From NCBI GenBank assembly GCA_964496695.1, contig CAZCBE010000004.1:62001-126000 (forward strand): a DNA stretch of 64,000 nucleotides, in the 5' to 3' direction. Position numbers and translations under genes: made by a program. Positions 8,861 through 16,870 of the stretch are shown here, one piece after another. The notes below the pieces were generated by a model that was not told the origin of the DNA, searched no databases, and saw only the letters and a program-made list of their open reading frames with translations. The stretch is from SXTU01 sp964496695 (GTDB lineage Bacteria; Verrucomicrobiota; Verrucomicrobiia; Limisphaerales; SXTU01). The stretch's first letter is position 1. Each line of letters opens with the position of its first letter.

Positions 8861-10918
8861 TTACTCCGCGATCTGGTCAGGATCAGTTCCTCCCGCTGGG
8901 AGCGAAATGCTGACGGTGCCGGGGGAGGCGAGATGGACGTCCAGCCGGCCCCGATGCAGTTCCACAATCCGCCGGGTCACTGTCAGGCCGAGGCCGAGGC
9001 CAACCGTGCGCTTGGAATAGAACGGTTCCGTGGCACGGGCCGCGCTCTCGGCGTCGAAGCCGGTCCCGGCATCGCGCACCTCGATCCGCACCCAGCGGGA
9101 GCCGTCGGGTCGTGTCTCCGTGGAGGAGGCGACCTGCACCGGCTGGTCATCGGGCGTGGCTTGCAGGGCGTTGAGCAGGACTTCGGCGAGGGCGTGCTTG
9201 AGCCCGGCGCGCTCGGCAATGAGGGCGATGGCCTGGCCGCCGCTTTCATATTGGAGCCGGGCCGAGGCGCGCGGGTTCTCGGCGTGGGCCTCCTTGAACG
9301 CCTCTTGAATGAGCTGCGCCAGCGGCAGACTCTCGACCCGCCGCAGGCCGTCACGGGAGAGGAACTGCATCTGGCGTGCAAGCCGACTGATACGGCGGAC
9401 GCTGTCGCCCATGATGCCGGTGACTTCCTTGCGGGTGACGAGGTCGTCGGGACTTTCGCTGAGGAGCTGCTGGCTCGTGGAGATGGGCACGAGCGAATTG
9501 CCAATTTCGTGCGCTAACTGCTCGGCCATCCGGCGCACAAGCCGGAGGTTGGCGGCCTCGACTTCCATCTGCTGCGCCCGGTCGGTCTGGGTCACGTCAT
9601 CCAGCAGGACCAGCACGGCTTCGGGCGCGGCGGCACCACGGCGGCGGAACGGTTTCAGGACCGCCCGGTAGGCAATGTCCTCTGCGCCGGGGATGCGGCA
9701 GCGGCTCGGGGGCGGGGCTGCGCCGGTTTGCAGGGCTTCAAACACCTTGCTGCCCAGCGCCTGCGGCAGGTCGGCGAAGGTGAACGAGTTGCGTGTGCCG
9801 CCCCGTCGGAACAGCGCGCGGGCCATCTGGTTGGCCTGCAGGATGCCGAGGTCGCGCGCGACGACGATGACCGCGCTGCCGAGCTGGTCCAGCGTGTCGG
9901 TCATCATGCCGTGCTGGCTGGTCAGGGCGTCATGCAGCCAGGTGTTGCGGATGGCCAGGCCGAGTTCCTCCAGCAGGTGGAAGACGAGGGAGAGTTCCTC
10001 ACTGGCGAACTGCTCGCCGGTCAGCCGGCCATCGAAGACGGCGATGCCGAGCAGCGCCTCGCGGTCGAAGATGGGGATCGCCACCTGGCCGCCGAGCAGC
10101 TCGAACTCGCGGGCAATGTCCGGATCACTGGCAGCTTCGCCCGCACCGCGCCGGAGTATCCTCGCGTTCCGCTGGAGGTGCGCGCCAATGCCGCCCTTGG
10201 AGGAAAGTGCGAAGTGGCTGAAGAGCTGGGGGGCGATCCCCAGCGCGCAGGCGACGGAAAAAGCGGTGTTGGGCGTCCAGCGTTCAGGATCAGCCCCATG
10301 CCCGGGACCGCCGAGCGGCGGGGCTCCGTAGGGCGACGCAGCGGTGACCGTGGCAGTCGGGGTGCGCAGGAAGATGGCGGCGCGGTTGACCGCGAGGATT
10401 TCCCGGAGGAGCTGGAGGAATTCCCGGAGCAGGGCGTCGGTCTGCAGGCTGTGCGTGAGGATGCCGGAGAAGTCCCGGAACGCGGCCAGCGCGGTGTCGG
10501 GCTGGCGGGCCGCTGGCGGTGCTTCTGCGGTGGTCGGGGGAGCGGCCGGCGCGGGCAGGCGCTTCTGCCAGCTTCGGGCGATGAGGGTCGTCAGGAGCCG
10601 GGCGCGGACGGGCTTGGTCAGGATGTAGTCCACGCCGAGCAGATAGGCTTCCTCCTCCCATTCCCATTGCCGGGCGGAGGCGTAGAGGATGACCGGGCAG
10701 CCGGGGAGGGCGTGACGCAGGTGCTCGATGACCCGGATGGGGCGAACATCGTTCAGTTCCGTGTCGAGGAGCACGGCGTCCACCGTGCCTTGACGGAAGA
10801 GCGGCTCGGCGGACCAGACATCGGCGTGATGCAGCACGCGAAATTCCTCCACGTCCAGCACGGCGCGCACGGCCTCGGCGAGGGACGGCTGCTGGGCGAT
10901 GACGAGGAGGGTTTTCAC
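8861..10918 (-). CDS. Histidine kinase with N-terminal (degenerate) receiver, GAF and PAS-like domains
   Basis: The 685-aa soluble protein has, in order, an N-terminal response-regulator receiver fold (about 1-115), a GAF-type region (about 150-330), a PAS-like region (about 345-450), a dimerisation/phosphoacceptor helix with AEQLAHEIGNSLVPIS, and an ATPase domain with VRDAGTGF and GLGLGLTVTRRIVELH. In the receiver the phosphoacceptor Asp52 (VLLDTEL), Ser81 and Lys102 (LTKP) are present. The acidic pair expected near residues 8-9 is replaced by Ala-Gln, so metal binding is doubtful. The GTG start at 10918 overlaps the stop of the preceding kinase (GTGA, 10915-10918), so the two are translationally coupled. 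No DNA-binding regulator is adjacent. Confidence 0.9.
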   Translation of the reverse strand: MKTLLVIAQQPSLAEAVRAVLDVEEFRVLHHADVWSAEPLFRQGTVDAVLLDTELNDVRPIRVIEHLRHALPGCPVILYASARQWEWEEEAYLLGVDYILTKPVRARLLTTLIARSWQKRLPAPAAPPTTAEAPPAARQPDTALAAFRDFSGILTHSLQTDALLREFLQLLREILAVNRAAIFLRTPTATVTAASPYGAPPLGGPGHGADPERWTPNTAFSVACALGIAPQLFSHFALSSKGGIGAHLQRNARILRRGAGEAASDPDIAREFELLGGQVAIPIFDREALLGIAVFDGRLTGEQFASEELSLVFHLLEELGLAIRNTWLHDALTSQHGMMTDTLDQLGSAVIVVARDLGILQANQMARALFRRGGTRNSFTFADLPQALGSKVFEALQTGAAPPPSRCRIPGAEDIAYRAVLKPFRRRGAAAPEAVLVLLDDVTQTDRAQQMEVEAANLRLVRRMAEQLAHEIGNSLVPISTSQQLLSESPDDLVTRKEVTGIMGDSVRRISRLARQMQFLSRDGLRRVESLPLAQLIQEAFKEAHAENPRASARLQYESGGQAIALIAERAGLKHALAEVLLNALQATPDDQPVQVASSTETRPDGSRWVRIEVRDAGTGFDAESAARATEPFYSKRTVGLGLGLTVTRRIVELHRGRLDVHLASPGTVSISLPAGGTDPDQIAE

Positions 10919-13098
10919 GCCTCCTCCTCCAACGGGATGGCCGGTGGCGGGACGGGCTTCACAAAGCGCACGGGCAGGTCCACGGTGACGGTGGTGCCTT
11001 TCTTTTCCTCGCTGGCGATGTTGAGGTTGCCGCCATGCTGGTGGACAATCTTCCGGCAGATGGCCAGGCCCAGGCCGAAGCCCCGGTTCTCGTCCCCGGA
11101 ATCCTTGGTGGTGAAATACGCCGAGGTCAGCCGCTGAAGGTTTTCACGGCTGATGCCTTCGCCGTGGTCAATGACGCTCACGCGCACCCACTCGCGTTCC
11201 GCCTCGGTCGTGGAGAGCCGCTGCAGCTCGAACCGCACCGTCGCGCCGGGCGGCGAGGCGTCAATGGCATTGGAGAGGATGTTGCCGAGGCAGCGTTGCA
11301 TGAGCACCGAGTCCATCTCTACTTCCGTGGGCGGAAACTCTGGCAGTTCGACCCGGATCTGGCGGCGTTTGAGCTTGGTGGCGGCGAGTTCCACCACCTT
11401 GTGGAGGAGCCGGTCGAGCGGTGCAAGCGCGATCTGCACGGTGTGGTTCTGCGAGAAGAACAGCGCGTCCTTCACATAGGCCTGGATCGTGCCGACATTG
11501 CGCAGGCAGATGGGGACCAGTTCGTCATTCTCGCCCGGCGCCGAGCCGTTCGCGTTCTCCTTGGTCATCTGGAGGAACGTGGAGACCGGGGTGAGCAGGT
11601 TGTTCAGGTCATGCGCCATGCCGCGCGACATGCGGCCGAGCAGCTCGAGTTCCTCCGCGAGCAGGACCTGTTTCTTGAGGCGGATCTGGTTGAGGATGAG
11701 GCTGAGATTTTTGACCAGGCGGGTGAGCAACTGGAGGTCGTTGGGCGTGAAGGGGGTGCCGCTGGACTTCTCGCCGATGAGCAGCAGGCCGAAGGGCTCG
11801 TCACCGCTGAAGAACGGGAAGCAGAATTCCGGTTCGAACCGCTTCAGAAGCTGCCGGGCCTCGCGCTCCATCTCGGTCTCGCCGGGCATGATGTAGGCCA
11901 GGTTGAAGGCGAGGTAGCTGGCCGTGGTGTGCTGGAAGAGCTGGAAGATGGGCGAGTTGGCGCGCAGTTCCGGGAGCTGGTCCAGCGGTGCCTTGGGGTG
12001 GGTGCGGAACAGCGTGAAGACATGCGTGGACTCGTCCAGCAGGATGATCTGGTAGCTGCGCACCCGGATGGTTTTTACGAAGAGCGCGTCGAGGTCGTTC
12101 AGGAGCAGGTCGGCGTTGTTGTAGAACTGCACCTCCTGCAGAAAGGACCGGACCTTGTCGTGATACTCGAAGCGGTCTCCGTAGCGGTCGCTCAGCATGC
12201 GGCTCTCCAGGGAGTCCTCGCCCTTGCCGAACAGACGGGGGAAGAAGATGGAGGCGACGAGCGCGCTCATGAGCAGCACGCCCAGCGAGCCGAAGAAGGC
12301 AAACGTGGTGAACTCGCCGGGGCGAAATACATTCAGCAGCAGCAGCAGCAGCAGCCCGACGAGGAACAGGAAGAGCAGGCGCACCGCGTGCGCGGCGGCC
12401 TTGCCGAGGGTGACGTGGATATCCAGCAGATGGTGTTGCAGCACGCTGTAGCCGACGATGATGCCGTAGAAGATCGCCGCCGCGCTGCCGAACGGAAAGA
12501 TGGCAACCTTGGTAAATGGATAGGTATCGAAGCCAAGAATGGGGAGGATGTCATTCCAACCGAAGCCAATGAGGATGCCATTGGCCCAGAGCAAGGCCTT
12601 TACCCGGGCGCGGTGCAGCCGCTGCAGCGTCTGCAGCTTGCGGTAAAGCATGAGGACTGTCGCCGTGGTCACGACGACGTAGCTCACCAGGAACGCCCAG
12701 AAGCCCGGCCCGGCGACCGAGTAATAGGCGTAGCCCAGGAAGCGCACGCCGGAGGTGAAGTAGCCAAAGATGTTGGTGAGGGCGAGCAGCAGGAACCAGA
12801 CGTAAAGCACGGGCAGCCAGCGGGGCAGCTTCACCTGGGCAATCAGGACGCTGAGATGAAACAGGCTGATGGGGAGAAAAATCACGCCGTAGTGCAGAAA
12901 CTGCGACCAGAACAGCGCGGTGGTCTCCCGGTCCACGCTGAACATGAAGAACGTGCCGAGATTCCAGACCGTGATGGACAGGCCCCAGAGAAGGTAAACC
13001 CGGTTCAGCGTTGAACGCAGGTCCCGCGTCAGGACGAACAACGTCAGCGCCAGGTTCGTGACGGCGGCGGTCAGCGGGATGAGTTCGTAGAACTTCAT
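10915..13098 (-). CDS. Membrane histidine kinase (7TM-type N-terminus, GAF-like, HisKA/HATPase)
   Basis: I chose the ATG at 13098 (727 aa, MKFYELIPLTAAVTNLALTL). Reading open upstream to 13224 would add 42 residues encoded by a palindromic repeat, which is unlikely to be protein. The N-terminal third has about seven to eight hydrophobic segments, like the 7TM sensor region of membrane kinases, including a Leu run encoded by a CAG-type microsatellite near 12336. A GAF-like domain follows (about residues 330-480). The phosphoacceptor motif is MSRGMAHDLNNLLTPVS, and the ATPase domain carries VSVIDHGEGI and RGFGLGLAICRKIVHQHGG. It is coupled to the receiver-kinase downstream. The overall plan recalls PrsK-type kinases of exosortase systems, but no exosortase genes are visible. 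Confidence 0.9.
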   Translation of the reverse strand: MKFYELIPLTAAVTNLALTLFVLTRDLRSTLNRVYLLWGLSITVWNLGTFFMFSVDRETTALFWSQFLHYGVIFLPISLFHLSVLIAQVKLPRWLPVLYVWFLLLALTNIFGYFTSGVRFLGYAYYSVAGPGFWAFLVSYVVVTTATVLMLYRKLQTLQRLHRARVKALLWANGILIGFGWNDILPILGFDTYPFTKVAIFPFGSAAAIFYGIIVGYSVLQHHLLDIHVTLGKAAAHAVRLLFLFLVGLLLLLLLNVFRPGEFTTFAFFGSLGVLLMSALVASIFFPRLFGKGEDSLESRMLSDRYGDRFEYHDKVRSFLQEVQFYNNADLLLNDLDALFVKTIRVRSYQIILLDESTHVFTLFRTHPKAPLDQLPELRANSPIFQLFQHTTASYLAFNLAYIMPGETEMEREARQLLKRFEPEFCFPFFSGDEPFGLLLIGEKSSGTPFTPNDLQLLTRLVKNLSLILNQIRLKKQVLLAEELELLGRMSRGMAHDLNNLLTPVSTFLQMTKENANGSAPGENDELVPICLRNVGTIQAYVKDALFFSQNHTVQIALAPLDRLLHKVVELAATKLKRRQIRVELPEFPPTEVEMDSVLMQRCLGNILSNAIDASPPGATVRFELQRLSTTEAEREWVRVSVIDHGEGISRENLQRLTSAYFTTKDSGDENRGFGLGLAICRKIVHQHGGNLNIASEEKKGTTVTVDLPVRFVKPVPPPAIPLEEEA

Positions 13099-13129
13099 GC
13101 GGCGGGCCGTGCGCTTTGCTTGAGCCCCA

Positions 13130-13300
13130 CTGTTGGCCAATAGCTTCCAACTCCCGCTCCCCTTGGGGAGCAAGGGGAGCGGGCCGGGGTGAGGGGTTGT
13201 GTGCGTCGGCGTTGGCGGCCGCACCCCTCATCCGGCCTCCGGCCACCTTCTCCCCTCGCTCCGCGAAGGGAGAAGGCGCGTGCCGTGGCGTTCTGGTCTT
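13130..13300. repeat. REP-like intergenic repeat
   Basis: The spacer upstream of the membrane kinase holds two GC-rich palindromic units: CTCCCCTTGGGGAGCAAGGGGAG (a nested palindrome near 13154-13178), and a TTCTCCC...GGGAGAA hairpin near 13248-13274 preceded by CCGGCCTCCGGCC. Units of this kind are widespread REP-like sequences. They make the kinase frame appear artificially long at its 5' end. Confidence 0.6.
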
Positions 13301-13309
13301 TCAAGGACT

Positions 13310-14569
13310 TCATGCGCGCGGATACTCCTTGAACACCAGGCACGAGTTCTTGCCGCCGAAGCCGACGTTCAGATTCATTGCGGCGCGGATCGGATAGGGC
13401 CGGGGGCGGATGGGCACGTAGTCTAGATCGCAGCCGGGCGCGGGCGCGGAGTGGTTCGCCGTGGGCGGGATCTCGCGATGGTGAATCGCCAACGTGGTGA
13501 TGACCGACTCCACCGCTCCGGCCGCGCCGAGCAGGTGGCCGGTCACCGGCTTGGTGCCGCCGACGGCGACGCGGTGTGCGTGCTCACGGAAGAGCTTCTT
13601 GATGGCCTTGGTTTCCACCACGTCGTTGGCCTCGGTGGCGGTCGCGTGCGCGTTGATGTAATCAATCTGCGTCACGTCCATGCGGGCGCGGCGCAGGGCC
13701 TTTTCCATCGCACGGTGCATCCCCAGGCCCTCCGGGTGCGGTGCGACCGAGTGGTAGGCTTCGCAATTGCGCCCGTGGCCGGCGAGTTCCGCGTAGATCT
13801 TTGCCCCACGGCCCAGGGCATGCGCGAGTTCCTCCAAGACGAGGAAGGCCGCGCCTTCGCCGAGGAGGAAGCCGTCGCGTGACTCGTCGAACGGACGCAT
13901 GGCGGTCTTGGGCTCGTCATTGCGCGCGGTCATCACCTTCGTCAGGCAGAACGCGCCCCACAGCGGTGCGAGGATGGGGGACTCCGCCCCCCCGGCGACA
14001 AAGACATCCGCCTCATCGTGCTGAATCAGATCAAAGGCATGGCCCACGGCGTCGTTGCCGGAGGCGCTGCCGGTGCTGATCGAAATCGCATGGCCCTTGA
14101 TGCCGAGTTCCAATGCGATTTCGCCGCTGCCACCGCCGGAGTAGGCGTTGATGAGCGTGAAGGGGCTCATGTGCTTGAACCCGCGCGCCTCAAACGTGCT
14201 CTGGCCCTTGAAGGAACTTTCCATGCCGCTGACGGTCGTGCCCTCGATGATGCCGGCGCGATCAGGATCGAGCTTGGTGAAATCCACGCCCGCGTCCGCC
14301 GCCGCCATGCGGGCGGCGGCGATGCCGTAGCGGATGGAAATCTCGAACCGCCGGGCCTTCTTGTGATCCATGTAGCGGCTCGGATCAAAGTCGCGCACCT
14401 CGCACGCGATCTTGTTCGGCAGTTCGCTGACATCGAAGCGCGTGACCGGGCCGGCGGCACTCTGCCCGGTGCGGACGCTGTTCCAGAACGTGCCGAGGTC
14501 ATTGCCGTTTGGCGCGATGACGCCGAGGCCGGTGATGACAACGCGACGGGTTGGAGTGTCAAAACCCAT
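13310..14569 (-). CDS. Beta-ketoacyl-ACP synthase II-like protein with Ser in place of catalytic Cys
   Basis: A 419-aa KAS II/FabF-fold protein from the ATG at 14569 (MGFDTPTRRVVITGLGV); an upstream in-frame ATG at 14668 is less likely. Landmarks of the thiolase-like condensing fold are present: GAE-type GGAESPILAPLWGAF, EGAAFLVLEEL, NAHATATEANDVVETKAIK and GGTKPVTGHLLGAAGAVESV. The two catalytic histidines (His308, His345) and Lys340 are kept. At the nucleophile position, where FabF reads TACxSG, this protein reads STGSASGND: the codon is AGC (Ser168). Normal Cys-dependent condensation is therefore unlikely. It may be a chain-length-factor-like or decarboxylating partner, or use Ser. No ACP, FabD or FabG gene is adjacent; the nearest gene encodes an ICMT-like methyltransferase. 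Confidence 0.88.
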   Translation of the reverse strand: MGFDTPTRRVVITGLGVIAPNGNDLGTFWNSVRTGQSAAGPVTRFDVSELPNKIACEVRDFDPSRYMDHKKARRFEISIRYGIAAARMAAADAGVDFTKLDPDRAGIIEGTTVSGMESSFKGQSTFEARGFKHMSPFTLINAYSGGGSGEIALELGIKGHAISISTGSASGNDAVGHAFDLIQHDEADVFVAGGAESPILAPLWGAFCLTKVMTARNDEPKTAMRPFDESRDGFLLGEGAAFLVLEELAHALGRGAKIYAELAGHGRNCEAYHSVAPHPEGLGMHRAMEKALRRARMDVTQIDYINAHATATEANDVVETKAIKKLFREHAHRVAVGGTKPVTGHLLGAAGAVESVITTLAIHHREIPPTANHSAPAPGCDLDYVPIRPRPYPIRAAMNLNVGFGGKNSCLVFKEYPRA

Positions 14570-14574
14570 GTCAG

Positions 14575-14775
14575 GGGCGGTATTTGAACGGCCAATGACC
14601 AACGGCCAATGACCAACGAATGACCAAGTCCGAATGGCCAATGGCGCGCCGGTTGTTGCAGATGGCACGGAGGGCCGCGCTCCGAGGCCGGGTCAAGCTA
14701 CGCCCTGCGGCACGGACATTGGGCATTGGGCATTGATTGGTCATTGGGTCATTGGGTCATCGGTCATTCCCGTCC
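14575..14775. repeat. CCAATGACC-type interspersed repeats
   Basis: The spacer between the ketosynthase and ICMT-like genes carries several copies of CCAATGACCAA and its complement (TTGGTCATTGG, CATTGGGCATTGG). They lie as direct copies at about 14590-14645 and inverted copies at about 14710-14770, so the two blocks can pair. The inverted block partly covers the 3' end of the ICMT-like gene (DPMTQ). No separate gene is seen. Confidence 0.6.
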
Positions 14776-15328
14776 GCCCTTTCCACGGGATCACTGCGGG
14801 CGTGCTCCGTTGATACGCACGATAGGCGTCACCAAACTTCTCGACCAACGCCGTCTCCTCCAGGCGCACGCGCTCGACCAACGCGGGCACGAAGAGCAGC
14901 ATCACCACGGCGAACGTGAAGGGGGCCTGCAGAATGAACGCGGCGGAGAGCAGTTCCAAAATCATCGAGAAATAGGTCGGATGCCGCATCCAGCGAAACG
15001 GCCCGGCCTGCACGAACTGGTGGCTCTCTCGAATTTCGACGTGCAGGCTCCAGAACTTGCCGAGCGCCGCGATGGCACGGCGGCGGATGACGAAGGAGCC
15101 CAGACCGCACGCCCAGCCGAGCACGAAGGTCACGGTGTTCCACTCCGGTTTCCGCCAGAAAAACTCCCCCATGGCCCCCACCAGCATCAGCGTCCCCGTC
15201 GCCACAAACCACGTCAGCGTGCGTGTCTCCCGCACCTGACCGGGGATGGTGTCTCGCTTGGCCCGCAGTTCCACCATCCGGGCAAGGTAAATGCCCAGCA
15301 CCGAAAGGACTGCCAGCCAGGTTGCCAT
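14741..15328 (-). CDS. Isoprenylcysteine carboxyl methyltransferase (ICMT)-like membrane protein
   Basis: The 195-aa protein has about five hydrophobic segments and the ICMT/PEMT signature near the C-terminus: GPFRWMRHPTYFSMILEL, then LVEKFGDAYRAYQRSTP. These are the SAM-binding and active-site segments of the integral-membrane methyltransferase superfamily. Bacterial members methylate varied small or lipid substrates, and the name does not imply a prenylated protein target. The gene precedes the ketosynthase-like gene on the same strand with a repeat-filled gap of 171 bp, so co-transcription is plausible. ICMT-like enzymes often accompany polyketide-type condensing enzymes, suggesting a small lipid or phenolic product here (inference). 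Confidence 0.85.
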   Translation of the reverse strand: MATWLAVLSVLGIYLARMVELRAKRDTIPGQVRETRTLTWFVATGTLMLVGAMGEFFWRKPEWNTVTFVLGWACGLGSFVIRRRAIAALGKFWSLHVEIRESHQFVQAGPFRWMRHPTYFSMILELLSAAFILQAPFTFAVVMLLFVPALVERVRLEETALVEKFGDAYRAYQRSTPAVIPWKGRTGMTDDPMTQ

Positions 15329-15455
15329 TAAAGCGCGCGCTCGCGCGTTCTACCCCAATTAGTCGTAGGGCCGCAACTGGTTTGGCACACTATTTGGTGG
15401 TGCCTGTGGAGGCGAGACCACTGGCGACGCGTAAGAGAGACTTGAGGTTTGCTAG

Positions 15456-16784
15456 TTGTTGCCGCGTGAACCACTGTTGGGTCACTTGAATCAAACCAAG
15501 AGTGATCAGTTCTGTGCTCTCAGCGACCACCTGGCGAAGCGTAGAAAAGCAATTTTGGAGGCCTGGAGAAAGGCGGCCTATGCCGATCCAGAGCAAACCA
15601 CATCCGACTCGCTCACGCGCGGACAGTTTAACGATCATATTCCTGAAGTGCTCGACGCGTTTGAGCGGAAACTCCGCTCGCGCCCGGGCAGTGCGAATGC
15701 CCAGGCCGCTGACGTCGAGCGGAAACAGGAGGAGGTCAAGCATGGTCTGCACCGCTGGCAGCAGGGCTACCGCTTGCAGGAGTTGATGCGGGAATGGGGC
15801 TGCCTCCAGCTCTGCCTGTTCGATGAACTGCATGCCTTCGCCGCGACCCATCCTGGGTTTGAACGGGAGACGCTGATCGAGGCGAACCGCCAGTTGATAA
15901 CCTTGGTCAACGTCGCGATCAGCGGCAGCACGGCGCAATACCAGCGCCTCCAGCAGGCAGAGGCGGCCGGGCATGTGGACGATCTCCGGGTGGCGCTCGC
16001 CAGCGTCAATGCGATCGAGCAGCGCCGGGCCACCCTCATCCACCAAGCCGTCCACGATCTTAGCAGCAATGTTTGTGGCGTCAGCGTGGCGGCCACCCTG
16101 CTGGGCAGAACAGAGGTGCCGGAAGCCGCGCGTGTGGAATTCGTGACTCTGCTCCAGCAGGGCGTTCAAGAGGTCACGGGCATGCTCGGCGAGTTGATGG
16201 AACTGGCGCGCCTTGAGGCCGGCCAGGAGCGCCGGGAGATCACCACCTTCGCGGTCGCGGCATTGGTCACCGAACTGGGCAACGTCAACCGGCCGTTTGC
16301 CCGTGAGCGCGGCCTTTTTCTGAACACCAGCGGCCCGCCCCGGCTTACCGTTGAGGGCGATCCGGGCAAGATTCGGCGCTTGTTGCAGAACCTGTTGCTG
16401 AACGCGCTCAAATATACCCATCGGGGTGGTGTCACCATGAGCTGGGGCAAGGAGAAGGACAATTGGTGGCTGATGGTCCAGGACACCGGACCGGGCCTCC
16501 TCGCCGGAGCCGGAGCGCAGATGGTTGCGGGCCTGAAAGAAGCCACCGCCAGCGCGCGAGAGTCCGACGAGAAGACGGCCGCCACCGAGGGCGAGGTGTC
16601 GCATGTGCTGACGCCCGCCCCTGGCGCCTCCAATGACGCCAGGGCTAGCTATCAACCAGTCGGCGAAGGGATCGGCCTTTCGATTGTGAAACGGCTGTGC
16701 GAATTGCTGGATGCAAGCTTGGAGGTGGCGAGTTCGGCGGAAACGGGCACGACGTTTCGAGTCGTGTTGCCGTGCCGCTACTAG
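15456..16784 (+). CDS. Soluble histidine kinase with RsbRD-like N-terminal sensor
   Basis: The 442-aa product has no membrane segments. Residues about 20-170 are an all-helical region (AEDHLAKRRKAILEAWRKAA-like start, later WGCLQLCLFDELHAFA) resembling the RsbRD N-terminal sensor found on orphan kinases. The phosphoacceptor helix follows (HQAVHDLSSNVCGVS), then an ATPase domain with LLQNLLLNALKYTHRGGV, QDTGPGL and GEGIGLSIVKRLCELLDAS. A variable 50-residue stretch lies between the last two motifs. The assigned start is a TTG at 15456 with GAGG 8 nt upstream; a second TTG at 15486 is possible. It stands alone, without a response regulator. Confidence 0.85.
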   Translation: MLPREPLLGHLNQTKSDQFCALSDHLAKRRKAILEAWRKAAYADPEQTTSDSLTRGQFNDHIPEVLDAFERKLRSRPGSANAQAADVERKQEEVKHGLHRWQQGYRLQELMREWGCLQLCLFDELHAFAATHPGFERETLIEANRQLITLVNVAISGSTAQYQRLQQAEAAGHVDDLRVALASVNAIEQRRATLIHQAVHDLSSNVCGVSVAATLLGRTEVPEAARVEFVTLLQQGVQEVTGMLGELMELARLEAGQERREITTFAVAALVTELGNVNRPFARERGLFLNTSGPPRLTVEGDPGKIRRLLQNLLLNALKYTHRGGVTMSWGKEKDNWWLMVQDTGPGLLAGAGAQMVAGLKEATASARESDEKTAATEGEVSHVLTPAPGASNDARASYQPVGEGIGLSIVKRLCELLDASLEVASSAETGTTFRVVLPCRY

Positions 16785-16870
16785 CCTTGCCACCCGCGTC
16801 CGGCGGTGTGCGTCGGCAGCGCTTCCCGGAGCCCGCTGAATAGTCCTCCCGGCCTGCCAGTCCGCTTTGC

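Noticed and set aside
12330..12360. CAG microsatellite as a phase-variation tract
   Set aside because: The unit is trinucleotide and lies in a TM Leu run, so length changes would not shift the frame.
13099..13224. N-terminal extension of the membrane kinase
   Set aside because: The added residues (PHPGPLPLLPKGSGSWKLL) are the translation of a REP-like repeat; the ATG at 13098 precedes the first membrane segment.
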